Shown here in pieces: positions 1 through 8,251 of a stretch of DNA of 64,000 bases. The position numbers were made by a program, and so were the translations under genes. This DNA is from Arminella tubonensis. Its GTDB lineage: Bacteria > Pseudomonadota > Alphaproteobacteria > Rhizobiales > Rhizobiaceae. Below the pieces are notes generated by a model. It was not told the origin of the DNA. It searched no databases and saw only the letters and a list, made by a program, of their open reading frames with translations. Every line of letters begins with the position of its first letter. Position 1 is the stretch's first letter. The DNA lies in NCBI RefSeq assembly GCF_003240585.1, contig NZ_PCDP01000013.1:32205-96204 (forward strand), written 5' to 3'.

Positions 1-1
1 C

Positions 2-931
2 GAGGTTGTCGAGATCTCGGTCAATCGACCGGGCCACGTCTATGTCGAGCGTCTCGGCGCCGATGCGATGGAACACCATGAGGCACCGGCACTGACCGCG
101 TCCGAAATCGAAAATATCGGCGAGCGGGTCGCGGGTGCAACGCATCAGTTCATCAGTCGCGCCAATCCGATCCTGAGCGCGGCGTTGCCGACGGGAGAGC
201 GTATCCAGATCGTGCTGCCGCCTGCCGCCGCTGATGGCGGGGCCATCTCCATTCGTAAACAGGTGACCAGCAATTTCACGCTTGAGGAATATCGTGACAA
301 CGGATCGCTGGAGGGGGTTTCGGTCGCAGTCGGTGGCCTGAGTGAGGCAGAGCGAGCGCTGATCGAGCATCTGAAAGCCGAGCGAATCTATGACTTCATT
401 GACACCGCAATCCGGCAGCGGATATCGATCCTGATCAGCGGAGGCACATCGACCGGCAAGACCACGTTTTTGAATGCATGCCTGAAGACAATCGACCCCT
501 CCGAGCGCATCTTGACGTTAGAGGATACGCGGGAACTCTTTCCGCCGCAGAAAAACGTCGTCCATCTCCTGGCGTCCCGTGGCGATCAGGGCACCGCGCA
601 AGTCACCATCCAGTCGCTGCTCGAAGCATCACTGCGCATGCGACCGGACCGCCTGTTCGTGGGAGAAATCAGGGGCGCGGAAGCCTTCGCCTTTTTGCGG
701 GCCATCAACACCGGCCACCCCGGCAGCATGTCGACGGTTCACGCCGATACGCCGCTCGGCGCCTATGAGCAGCTAGCGATGATGATGCAACAAGCCGGGA
801 TGTCATCGGGCTACTCGAAGCGAGATCTCATGTCGTATATCAAGATGGTCATCCCCGTCGTCATTCAGTTGCGCCGCGAGGGCGGCCGCCGCGGCGTTTC
901 CGAGATCTATTTCGCCAGGCATGCGCAATGA
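2..931 (+). CDS. virB11: VirB11-type T4SS ATPase, 5' end cut by window
   Basis: This is the hexameric traffic ATPase of a type IV secretion or conjugation system, acting at the cytoplasmic face of the inner membrane. The frame is open to the left edge, and the residues before the first ATG (EISVNRPGHVYVE) match the N-terminal domain of VirB11, so the ATG at 68 is internal and the true start lies outside the window. The Walker A motif GGTSTGKTT lies near nt 440-465. An Asp-box (LEDTREL) and a Walker B-like segment (RLFVGEIRG) follow, then the conserved HPGSMSTVHA motif. The stop overlaps the virD4 start by 4 bases (ATGA), which indicates translational coupling. Upstream virB genes presumably lie to the left. 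The family assignment is secure; whether the system moves DNA or protein cannot be told from here. Confidence 0.93.
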   Translation, partial: EVVEISVNRPGHVYVERLGADAMEHHEAPALTASEIENIGERVAGATHQFISRANPILSAALPTGERIQIVLPPAAADGGAISIRKQVTSNFTLEEYRDNGSLEGVSVAVGGLSEAERALIEHLKAERIYDFIDTAIRQRISILISGGTSTGKTTFLNACLKTIDPSERILTLEDTRELFPPQKNVVHLLASRGDQGTAQVTIQSLLEASLRMRPDRLFVGEIRGAEAFAFLRAINTGHPGSMSTVHADTPLGAYEQLAMMMQQAGMSSGYSKRDLMSYIKMVIPVVIQLRREGGRRGVSEIYFARHAQ

Positions 932-2955
932 GCAGGACTTACCTCGCGGGCTACCTGTTGTTTTGCGGATTGATCGCCGTCGCCGTTTGGGCGATCGGCT
1001 ATGCGCTAATCTTGCAGTTTCTTTACAAGGACGGCCGAATTCTCCACCTGATGGTGACGGCCAATCCGCTTGCCCCGTTGCTACAATTTTGGGCCTATTC
1101 GGGCAATCGCGCACTGCGGATTGCAGCCCTCGGCGCGCTCGTTCCCGCACTGGCGATGGCGGCAGCGGCAGGCGCCTTTGGTCTGCGGCGACCTTCCAAC
1201 CCGCTGGGCGATGCGGCATTCCAGGACATCGCCTCGATCCGACGCGGAAAATGGCTTCGCAAGGATGGCCATATTTTTGGATTGATCGGGCGCAGCATCC
1301 TGCGACGCCGGGATGATCGGCATCATCTTGTCATCGGTCCGACCCGATCGGGAAAGGGCGTCGGCTATGTCATCCCGAATGCTTTGATGTTTCCGGGCTC
1401 GATGATCGTGACCGACCTCAAAGGCGAGATCTTTCAGCAAACCGCCGGCTACCGGAAAGCCAACGGACATCAGGTCTTTCTGTTCTCACCCGGCGCCCAG
1501 AAAACGCATCGGTGGAACCCATTGGACTTTGTCCGTCAGGACCGCGGCAACCGTACCATCGATATCCAGAATATGGCCAACATCCTCATCCCCGAAACGA
1601 GTGGATCTGATAACGCTGTGTGGCAAGGGGCAGCTCAGCAGGTCATCGCTGGCGTCATCAGCTACGTGTTGGAGAGCAGCCACTACAAGAACCGCCGCAA
1701 CTTTGGCGAGGTGAACAGCATATTCAATTCAGGCGTCGATCTGCAGGTGCTGATGAAGACGATCAAGGAGAATGAAACCGATCTCTCCCGCTTTACGACC
1801 GACAGCTTCAACGCCTATATCTCGCTCAGTGAGCGTGCGGCGCGATCGGCGCTTCTGGACATTCAAAGGGCAATGCAGCCGTTCCGTAACGAGCGGGTCA
1901 TTGCCGCGACCCACGTGACCGACATCGACCTCGCCTCGATGCGCCGGCGCCCGGTAACAATCTACCTCGCGCCCAACATCAGCGACGTGACGATCCTGCG
2001 GCCATTGCTGACGCTGTTCGTACAGCAGAGCATGGATCTCCTGACCCGGGATTTCAATCCAGCCGCCCTGCCCGCTTACTTCCTGCTCGACGAATTCAGG
2101 CAGCTGAAGAAGATGGACGAGATCATGAACAAGCTTCCCTACGTCGCCGGCTACAACATCAAAATGGCCTTCATCATTCAGGACCTGAAGAACCTCGACG
2201 AGATCTACGGTGAGACATCCAGGCATTCCTTGCTTGGAAATTGCGGCCTGCAGCTCATTCTCGGCGCCAATGATCAGGCGACGGCCGAGTATGCGTCCCG
2301 TGCGCTCGGCAAGAAGACGATCCGATACAAATCCGAATCCCGCACCTTGGAACTGATGGGCCTTCCGCGGCGAACCAAGGTCGAGCAGATCCGCGAGCGC
2401 GATCTGATGATGCCTCAGGAGGTCCGTCAGATGCCGGAAGATCGGATAATCCTGCTCGTTGAGGGCCAGAGACCTATCTTCGGAAAAAGACTTCGGTACC
2501 ATCAGGTTGCTCATCTCAATCAGGCAGCGCGCGCTTCCAGGGAAAACCAACCCGTCGTTCCGGATGCTGATTTCGTCACCCTGCTTCGGGTTCCCGCGCT
2601 CGATGAGAGTTATGGGGGCGTTTTGCAACCGAAAGAAACAGAAGAATTGCCTGATCCGACCGGACACCGATTGGCAGAGGTGCCTCTTGCTGTGGCTAGA
2701 ACACTGCCGCCGGGGCGCGGTACAAATGCCGCCGCAAGGGACAGGTTTGCGGCCGAGCCGAGCCCCGCTGAGGTGAAAGACGAACGGGTCGCGGCCATTG
2801 AGGCTCGGCTGAAGCCAAGTGCGGATCGGTTGGTCGAGATCATTCACTCGAAATGCGACAAGGATGGAAGTCTCTCAATGCGAAGCAGACCTAGCATCGC
2901 CGAAGTCTTGAAGCAGACCATCCCTGATCCTGCCGATTTCGGATTGGCGCCCTAG
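928..2955 (+). CDS. virD4: VirD4/TraG-type coupling protein
   Basis: This inner-membrane coupling ATPase delivers substrates (relaxase-DNA complexes or proteins) to the type IV channel. The 675 residues begin with two membrane segments (about 6-28 and 64-84). Walker A is GPTRSGKG at 137-144 and Walker B is the YFLLDEF segment near residue 382. Length and layout fit VirD4/TraG. The ATG overlaps the virB11 stop by 4 bases, so the two are co-translated. The C-terminal tail beyond about residue 540 is variable in the family and probably contacts substrate. No relaxase gene is visible downstream, so a conjugative role is inference. Confidence 0.93.
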   Translation: MSRTYLAGYLLFCGLIAVAVWAIGYALILQFLYKDGRILHLMVTANPLAPLLQFWAYSGNRALRIAALGALVPALAMAAAAGAFGLRRPSNPLGDAAFQDIASIRRGKWLRKDGHIFGLIGRSILRRRDDRHHLVIGPTRSGKGVGYVIPNALMFPGSMIVTDLKGEIFQQTAGYRKANGHQVFLFSPGAQKTHRWNPLDFVRQDRGNRTIDIQNMANILIPETSGSDNAVWQGAAQQVIAGVISYVLESSHYKNRRNFGEVNSIFNSGVDLQVLMKTIKENETDLSRFTTDSFNAYISLSERAARSALLDIQRAMQPFRNERVIAATHVTDIDLASMRRRPVTIYLAPNISDVTILRPLLTLFVQQSMDLLTRDFNPAALPAYFLLDEFRQLKKMDEIMNKLPYVAGYNIKMAFIIQDLKNLDEIYGETSRHSLLGNCGLQLILGANDQATAEYASRALGKKTIRYKSESRTLELMGLPRRTKVEQIRERDLMMPQEVRQMPEDRIILLVEGQRPIFGKRLRYHQVAHLNQAARASRENQPVVPDADFVTLLRVPALDESYGGVLQPKETEELPDPTGHRLAEVPLAVARTLPPGRGTNAAARDRFAAEPSPAEVKDERVAAIEARLKPSADRLVEIIHSKCDKDGSLSMRSRPSIAEVLKQTIPDPADFGLAP

Positions 2956-2997
2956 TTGCTTCGCTCAACGCTTGTTTGAGACTTTCGCCTCACAAGC

Positions 2998-3270
2998 TTG
3001 TCCGCGATGCACTTCCGATTTGATTGCGCTGTGGCGGCGCGCCTCAACGCTCCGGTTGAAAAGCGAGGAATCGCAGTTAACGCATATCAGCTCTCTTCTC
3101 TCCTGACGAACTTCCTGGGGTTAGGCATTGACTTCGAGCTAGCCGAGCTAAATGGTTCTGATCAGTCAGCGTCGGAGATGGGCATGTTCGAGCGTATTGT
3201 GAAGTGCAGGGCAGAAGACGCCCTTGCGGATGCGAAATTGGCCTTGATCGTGGAGCCACTGCACAAATGA
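2998..3270 (+). CDS. hypothetical protein upstream of carbonic anhydrase
   Basis: This is a reading frame of about 90 codons between virD4 and the carbonic anhydrase gene, starting at TTG 2998 or, more conventionally, ATG 3007. Neither start has a good Shine-Dalgarno sequence. Its stop overlaps the carbonic anhydrase ATG (ATGA at 3267-3270), which argues that it is translated and coupled. The protein is acidic in its second half and has no signal peptide or membrane segment. I do not recognise the family. Confidence 0.4.
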   Translation: MSAMHFRFDCAVAARLNAPVEKRGIAVNAYQLSSLLTNFLGLGIDFELAELNGSDQSASEMGMFERIVKCRAEDALADAKLALIVEPLHK

Positions 3271-3875
3271 TCGCCAAACTGCTTTCCAACAACAAGGTCT
3301 GGGCCGCCCAAAAAACCAGCGCGAACCCAAACTACTTTCGCGATCTTTCGGCTATCCAGAAGCCTGATTATCTGTGGATCGGTTGCTCAGATAGCCGCGT
3401 GCCGGCGAATGTCATCACGGGCCTTGAACCGGGAGAGGTTTTTGTCCAGCGGAACGTGGCAAATCTTGTGCATCCCACTGATCTCAATCTGTTGTCGGTG
3501 GTCGAGTTCGCCGTTGAGGTGCTCGGTGTCCGGCAGATCATCGTCTGCGGTCATTATGGCTGTGGCGGCATACGCGCGGCAATGGATGGTGAAAGTCATG
3601 GCATCATAGACCATTGGTTACAGCCGATCCGGGATGTTGCCGACAGTAACTTTAGCTGTCTTGAACATATTGAGAATGAGGACAAACGCCTTGAACGGCT
3701 CTGTGAACTCTCTGTCATTGCGCAGGTGGACCGCTTGGCCCGAACGCCGATCATTCGCTCGGCGTGGCGAGCAAACAAGCAAATTGTTATTCACGGCTGG
3801 ATCTATGGCCTGACAGATGGATTGCTCACAGACCTTCGCTGCAGTATCGGGCCAGAGATCCGATTGCGATCATAG
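3267..3875 (+). CDS. beta-class carbonic anhydrase
   Basis: The enzyme interconverts CO2 and bicarbonate using zinc. In the 202-residue product the canonical ligands are visible: C40 in the CSDSR motif (with D42 and R44), and H96 and C99 in the HYGCGG motif, matching E. coli Can spacing. The ATG at 3267 was chosen because it overlaps the upstream stop and gives the usual beta-CA length and N-terminus (MIAKLLSNNKVW); the frame extends further upstream without family similarity. It is soluble and lacks a signal peptide. The family is secure. Its placement after a secretion cluster probably reflects mosaic structure rather than a shared function. Confidence 0.93.
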   Translation: MIAKLLSNNKVWAAQKTSANPNYFRDLSAIQKPDYLWIGCSDSRVPANVITGLEPGEVFVQRNVANLVHPTDLNLLSVVEFAVEVLGVRQIIVCGHYGCGGIRAAMDGESHGIIDHWLQPIRDVADSNFSCLEHIENEDKRLERLCELSVIAQVDRLARTPIIRSAWRANKQIVIHGWIYGLTDGLLTDLRCSIGPEIRLRS

Positions 3876-4181
3876 GTCTAAATTCACCGAAGCGGTAAAA
3901 TCCTTGGACTGATTAACTTTCATGCCACCGCGAAAAATCGCGCGGTAGAATGCCTCGATCTCACGCTCAAACGATCAATTGCTGCGAAGACCCACGGTTC
4001 CTATCCTCCATCAGCGACGGCAGAGTGGCGCTGCCTGTGAAGTCTGAGCGTGAAGCACGATGAGTGGATCGAATTGCCGACCAAATCGTTGTTACGGACG
4101 CAGGTTTAGGCGCATGATCGATGCAGGCGCGGGGCTGCAATACTTCGGCGAACCGCCGCGCCTAATTTAGAGCGAAATGCG
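3876..4181. other. intergenic, nothing recognised
   Basis: About 300 bases between the carbonic anhydrase and DUF2945 genes. No convincing frame or terminator with a U-tract was seen. An imperfect GC-rich inverted repeat (ACCGCG...CGCGCGGT) lies near 3926-3950. Confidence 0.4.
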
Positions 4182-4397
4182 ATGGGGAACGACTTCAAGA
4201 TTGGCGATCATGTGAGCTGGAATTCGGAGGCCGGCCGCGTCAGCGGCATGATCATTCGCATCCATACTCGCGATTTCAACGTCAACAGCTACACGCATCA
4301 TGCCAGCGCCGAAGCACCGCAATACGAGATCAAGAGCAGCAAGACCGAACACATCGCCTTTCACAAAGGTTCAGCGCTCACCAAGATTTGCGGCTGA
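4182..4397 (+). CDS. DUF2945 (HVA1/TUDOR-like) small protein
   Basis: A 71-residue soluble protein that spans the whole DUF2945 family: FKIGDHVSWNSEAGRVSG at the start, THHAS in the middle and the conserved HKGSALTK tail. The fold is TUDOR/SH3-like. Family members are common small stress-associated proteins of unknown biochemical role, and the 'hypervirulence-associated' label comes from fungal homologues. It stands alone, with no close operon partner. Confidence 0.88.
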   Translation: MGNDFKIGDHVSWNSEAGRVSGMIIRIHTRDFNVNSYTHHASAEAPQYEIKSSKTEHIAFHKGSALTKICG

Positions 4398-5079
4398 CGC
4401 TCCCGTCAGGCGCAATCAATGGCAGAAGGCGATCGCCAATATCCACAAGTCCACAATCTCCGCCGCCCGAGCCGCTTCGCACCAGGCTCCGCGATGCGGG
4501 CGATCGCATCCGCTCAATCACTGGATGCCACCCCAGCACGGGATTGTTCCACGCATTAGAATTGGTCAGCGTTGGATCAATACACTGTCGTCCCTCCCCA
4601 TCGCAGCGGCCGCGTTACTCTGTCTGATATAGCCCTGACAACGTCTGCACGAACTGCCTTCTGTCGCAGGTTTCACCCGGAACCATCTTTTGATCGCACA
4701 GTCGGCGCCGTCGGTTGATTCCAACTTTCCCTGGTGGCTCCAGCTCCAGCACTTCCTGAACATGTTTTTCATGCTGTTTATCATGCGGGCCGGGCCGCAA
4801 ATTCTGGCCGATCACCCACGGCTTCATTGGAGACGGGATTGCATGCCGGGAACCGGTCGGTTCCGGCTTCAGGTGCCCGTGCCAAAGGATCGCAGTTCGA
4901 TAAGGCGCGGCCCATTCGCGCGAGACCGTCAGGGGAGAATAGCTTGCTCGCGCATATCCAGCCGGCTGTCTCAATGCATGATCTCGCCCTGTTCATGACC
5001 GCCCAACCCGCGCGTAGTCGCCTTGTGCAGCAGCCCCGGCTTGCGCTCGTCCGACGCGTTACTCGGATTGCTTGGTGCT
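4398..5079. other. intergenic stretch holding a gene relic
   Basis: No intact gene was recognised. The only interpretable content is the cytochrome b relic at 4690-4893. The remainder (4398-4690 and 4894-5079) shows no family similarity on either strand. Confidence 0.5.
4690..4893 (+). pseudogene. relic of a cytochrome b561-like membrane protein
   Basis: One frame reads NFPWWLQLQHFLNMFFML, then a helix continuing IMRAGPQILADHPRLHW, then RRDCMPGTGRFR and VPKDR. This resembles the N-terminal first membrane helix and following loop of cytochrome b/b6-domain proteins that accompany or fuse to sulfite-oxidase-type molybdopterin enzymes. The similarity stops abruptly after VPKDR near 4893, and no remainder of the several-hundred-residue protein is present, so this is a truncated relic. 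Identification rests on my recognition of the conserved N-terminal pattern. Confidence 0.5.
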
Positions 5080-6519
5080 TTAACCGCGCACGAGCATCGA
5101 AGCCGGACAGCCGAGCCGACGGATTGCCTCGAAAAGCTGTTCGCAGGATCGAACAAGATTTTTCGTCGGGGCAGTTGCGACACCAAGGAGAAGCCCCTGC
5201 TCGGCGCTTTCTGGCGTCACATACCAGGCTGAAAGCGGCGACGGAGACATGCCGAACGCCGAGACTTCGCGCGCGATGGCTAAGTCCGCGGTTCCCCTCG
5301 GCAAATTCAGCAACACGGCCAGCCCGGGGGCGGCGAGGCGTTCGGCGCCGACGAATGCTTGAAGACACTCCAGCAGCGCCTGCCGCTTAGCTGCATATGC
5401 GCGCTTGGTGCGCCGTAGATGGCGCATGTAGTGTCCCTCATGCATGAACTCGGCGGTTGCCATTTGCACGGCTGGACCAGGTGGCGGCGCGAGACACGCC
5501 GCCACCTCCGCGAACCGGGAGACCAGGTCGGGAGGTGCTATCAGAAAGCCAAGCCGAATGGTCGGACTGATGGTCTTGCTGAATGAGCCGATGTGAATAA
5601 CCCGTCCGGCCCGGTCGAGCGACGCGAGCGCAGGCGCAGCCCTTCCGGCCAGTTGCAACTCGCTCAGATAGTCGTCCTCGATCACCCAAACCCTGTTCGC
5701 GGCTGCCCACTCGAGCAGTCGGAGACGTCGCTCAAGCGACAAGGTGGAACCGAGGGGCGCGTGCTGACCGGGGGTCACGACGACGAGTTTCGCATCAGGA
5801 TGGTGGCGTAGGCCATGATCGATATCGATACCGTCGGCATCAACCGGAATGGGAGCGAGGGACAGGCGTGCGAGTGCAAGTCCTTTCCTGGACCACGGAA
5901 AGCCGGGGTTCTCGACCCAGGCATTATGCCCGCCAAGGCCAAGAACGCTGAGGGTCAAACCGAGCCCGGCGCTGAAGCCCCCGGTGATAATGATCTGCGA
6001 CGGCGCGCAATGGATGCCGCGAGCGACGGCAAGGTAACCCGCGATCTCCCGCCGCAGCTCGGGCTCGCCGCGAGGATCCGGATAGAGGGGCGGCGCACTC
6101 GCCTCGGCGCGAACCGCGTGCGCATGAATGCGTGCGAACAATGTTGCCGGAAAGGTCTCGATTCCGGGCACCCCCATCTGAAAGAGCGCAGGTCCCTGCG
6201 TCATCTCGCGATAGATTTCCATGAACGAACCTGCGTCGGCCGGATGCTTGCTCTTCGCGACGGCCCGAGGACGTTGGGCAACGCGCGTCCCAGTCGCCCG
6301 TGACGCCTCGATCAACTGGGCGGCCGCCAACTTCTCATACGCTGTCCGCACAGTACCGCGCGCGACACCAAGTTGGGCAGCGAGATCCTGCCAAGAGGGC
6401 AGGCGCGCACCGGGCTCCAACACTCCATTCTCGATGGCCGTGGTAAACCCCCTTCGGATCTGCTCCGACAATGGTATCTTTGCCGTGCGGTCAAGATTAA
6501 GCTCAAGCGGCCTGTTCAT
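5080..6519 (-). CDS. MocR/PdxR-type transcription regulator (GntR HTH + aminotransferase fold)
   Basis: The protein has an N-terminal GntR winged helix (about residues 10-75, with LPSWQDLAAQLGVARGTVRTAYEKL) fused to a fold-type I aminotransferase domain. The PLP-binding lysine lies in the SFSKTISPTIRLGF motif. MocR proteins bind PLP as an effector or amino-donor sensor and usually regulate a divergent gene. Here that is the cupin/AhpD-like/HD operon, starting 90 bases away. ATG 6519 was preferred because the in-frame ATG at 6534 would overlap a direct repeat (6527-6537) that looks like the operator. Neither start has a clear Shine-Dalgarno. The effector is unknown. Confidence 0.88.
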   Translation of the reverse strand: MNRPLELNLDRTAKIPLSEQIRRGFTTAIENGVLEPGARLPSWQDLAAQLGVARGTVRTAYEKLAAAQLIEASRATGTRVAQRPRAVAKSKHPADAGSFMEIYREMTQGPALFQMGVPGIETFPATLFARIHAHAVRAEASAPPLYPDPRGEPELRREIAGYLAVARGIHCAPSQIIITGGFSAGLGLTLSVLGLGGHNAWVENPGFPWSRKGLALARLSLAPIPVDADGIDIDHGLRHHPDAKLVVVTPGQHAPLGSTLSLERRLRLLEWAAANRVWVIEDDYLSELQLAGRAAPALASLDRAGRVIHIGSFSKTISPTIRLGFLIAPPDLVSRFAEVAACLAPPPGPAVQMATAEFMHEGHYMRHLRRTKRAYAAKRQALLECLQAFVGAERLAAPGLAVLLNLPRGTADLAIAREVSAFGMSPSPLSAWYVTPESAEQGLLLGVATAPTKNLVRSCEQLFEAIRRLGCPASMLVRG

Positions 6520-6526
6520 GCTGTCG

Positions 6527-6574
6527 TGGTACATGATTTATTCGCGTTCTTGGTTCTTTTTTCTGGCGCATGAT
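6527..6574. promoter_or_regulatory. direct repeat TGGNNCATGAT in the MocR/cupin divergent promoter
   Basis: TGGTACATGAT (6527-6537) and TGGCGCATGAT (6564-6574) are direct repeats 37 bases apart between the divergent MocR gene and the cupin operon. MocR-family regulators typically bind two direct repeats in such an intergenic region, so this is the likely operator. Function is inferred. Confidence 0.5.
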
Positions 6575-6609
6575 AGGCCCATTTTGGGGATGACAGAAGG
6601 AGAAAGTCC

Positions 6610-7029
6610 ATGAAAGTCCACACCATCGTTGCCGCCACCTGCGCAGCACTTGCCTTCGCGATTGCCGAACCCGCCCCGGCGCATGACGGTCAGACCGAAA
6701 CCGTCAAGCCCATGTTCAACCAAGTAATTCCGAATATCCCCGGCAAGTCGCTCGTCGTTGTGGAAGTCGATTATGCACCCGGTGCGGCTTCCCCGCCGCA
6801 CACACACGCCAAGTCAGCCTTCATCTACGCCTATGTGATCTCAGGTGAAATCGAGTCGAAGGTGAACGATGGTGAGACGCGCATCTACAAGGCGGGTGAG
6901 AGTTGGTCCGAACCACCGAACGCCAGCCATTCAATCAGCCGCAATGCAAGCAAGACAAAGCCAGCCAAGTTGCTCGCGGTCTTCGTCGTCGACTCTGACG
7001 ACAAGGCGCTCACCACCCCCGTCAAATAG
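6610..7029 (+). CDS. exported cupin-domain protein
   Basis: A 139-residue single-domain cupin with a signal peptide (about residues 1-24, cut near APAHDG). The metal-site motifs are present: an HTH pair in PGAASPPHTHAKS and a later His in PNASHS. A strong AAGGAG Shine-Dalgarno precedes ATG 6610. It opens a four-gene run with the AhpD-like and two HD-domain genes, under probable MocR control. Small periplasmic cupins can be dioxygenases, isomerases or sugar/quinone-binding proteins, and the sequence does not say which. Confidence 0.85.
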   Translation: MKVHTIVAATCAALAFAIAEPAPAHDGQTETVKPMFNQVIPNIPGKSLVVVEVDYAPGAASPPHTHAKSAFIYAYVISGEIESKVNDGETRIYKAGESWSEPPNASHSISRNASKTKPAKLLAVFVVDSDDKALTTPVK

Positions 7030-7048
7030 GACCGAAGAGATTAAACCG

Positions 7049-7504
7049 ATGACCAAGAGGCTCGACTACAACCAGATCGCTCCCAACGGCGCCAAGGCGC
7101 TCGGCGGGGTCTATGGCTATGTCATGCAAAGCGATCTGCCTGGCGAACTGGTGGACCTTGTCTATCTGCGCGTCTCGCAGATCAACAACTGCGCCTATTG
7201 CCTTGATATGCACACACGCGACCTCCTCAAGAAGGGAATGAAGGTCGAAAAGCTCGCGCTGGTGCAAGCGTGGGAAGAAGGTGGTAGTCTCTTCAGCGAG
7301 ACCGAACGCGCAGCGCTTGCCTGGGCCGAGAGCGTGACGCGTGTCGCCGAGACCGGCGTGCCGGATAGCGCTTATAAAGCCGCACGCGGTGTTTTCGACG
7401 AAAAACAGCTCGTCGACCTCACGATCGCGATCAGCCTGATGAACAGCTACAATCGCATGGCCATCAGCTTCCGGAACACGCCGCAGGCGGTCCTTGAAAA
7501 TTAG
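7049..7504 (+). CDS. carboxymuconolactone decarboxylase/AhpD-like family protein
   Basis: A 151-residue all-helical protein of the AhpD-like family. The redox/proton-relay motif NNCAYCLDMHTRDL (CxxC followed by His) is intact, as expected for a peroxidase-type member rather than a true lactone decarboxylase. The C-terminal helix with NSYNRMAISFR is typical of the family. ATG 7049 lies 19 bases after the cupin stop; an upstream in-frame extension into the cupin gene has no family similarity. It is cytoplasmic. Pairing with a cupin is common in organic hydroperoxide or quinone handling operons. Confidence 0.9.
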   Translation: MTKRLDYNQIAPNGAKALGGVYGYVMQSDLPGELVDLVYLRVSQINNCAYCLDMHTRDLLKKGMKVEKLALVQAWEEGGSLFSETERAALAWAESVTRVAETGVPDSAYKAARGVFDEKQLVDLTIAISLMNSYNRMAISFRNTPQAVLEN

Positions 7505-7556
7505 GTCACAGCTCCGCAGATCCTGCATATCGTAAGTTGCTATGGAGTGAAAAATC

Positions 7557-8234
7557 ATGACCGCCAGCGAAACTGCGGACATAAAAATTCCCGACAGCCC
7601 ATTGGCTCGCCAGGCGACGCAGTTCATTCGAGATACCGAAAGTGATCTTCTGTTTCAACACTCCCAACGCGTCTATGTTTGGGGCGCCTTGGCTGGGAAG
7701 CGTAGGGATCTGAGGTTTGATCCGGAACTTTTCTACACGGCGGCCATGTTTCATGATCTCGGCCTGACAACCGGCTTTCGGGAAAGCCAGTTGCGCTTCG
7801 AAGTCGATGGCGCGAACGCAGCGCGCGATTTCTTGCGGAGCCACGGCATTTCGGAAGATGACATCGAAAGGGTCTGGCTTGCGATCGCGCTGCACACGAC
7901 GCCGGGAATTTCCGCGCATCTCAACCCCATCGCTGCACTGACTGCCGAAGGGGTAATGATGGATCTGGTGGGCCTCGGCTATGATGAATTCACCGATCTC
8001 CAGCGCAACGCTGTTGAAGAGAAGTATCCGCGTTCATCACGATTCTCGGAGGACGTTCTGCAAGCCCTTTACGACGGCTTGAAGCATCGCCCTCAGACCA
8101 CACAAGGTACCGGCCTCGCCGATGTGATGGCAGATAAGGATCCGCATTTCCACCGCCGGGATTTCTGCAGTCTCATGCGAGATTCGCGATGGGCTTCCGG
8201 AAGTGACCGAGAGCAGCCTGCGGCGGCCAACTAA
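7557..8234 (+). CDS. HD-domain protein, cyanamide-hydratase-like, copy 1
   Basis: A 225-residue HD-superfamily metalloprotein. The metal-site residues are H35 (FQHSQRVYVWG), H66-D67 (AAMFHDLGL), H113 (IALHTTPGI) and probably D136. The arrangement HSxRVY...HDLGL...H resembles eukaryotic cyanamide hydratases (DDI2/Cah type) more than nucleotide phosphohydrolases. A GGAG Shine-Dalgarno precedes ATG 7557. It is followed 17 bases later by a close paralogue that keeps all the same residues. The substrate (cyanamide, nitrile, isocyanide or nucleotide) is not established. Confidence 0.85.
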   Translation: MTASETADIKIPDSPLARQATQFIRDTESDLLFQHSQRVYVWGALAGKRRDLRFDPELFYTAAMFHDLGLTTGFRESQLRFEVDGANAARDFLRSHGISEDDIERVWLAIALHTTPGISAHLNPIAALTAEGVMMDLVGLGYDEFTDLQRNAVEEKYPRSSRFSEDVLQALYDGLKHRPQTTQGTGLADVMADKDPHFHRRDFCSLMRDSRWASGSDREQPAAAN

Positions 8235-8251
8235 CGATTAGGATAGAAACA

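Noticed and set aside
1729..2847. 372-codon minus-strand frame inside virD4
   Set aside because: Antisense of a certain VirD4 gene; no start signal or domain.
4734..5390. 218-codon plus-strand frame before and into the MocR gene
   Set aside because: Basic low-complexity composition, overlaps the real MocR gene and the relic; no start signal.
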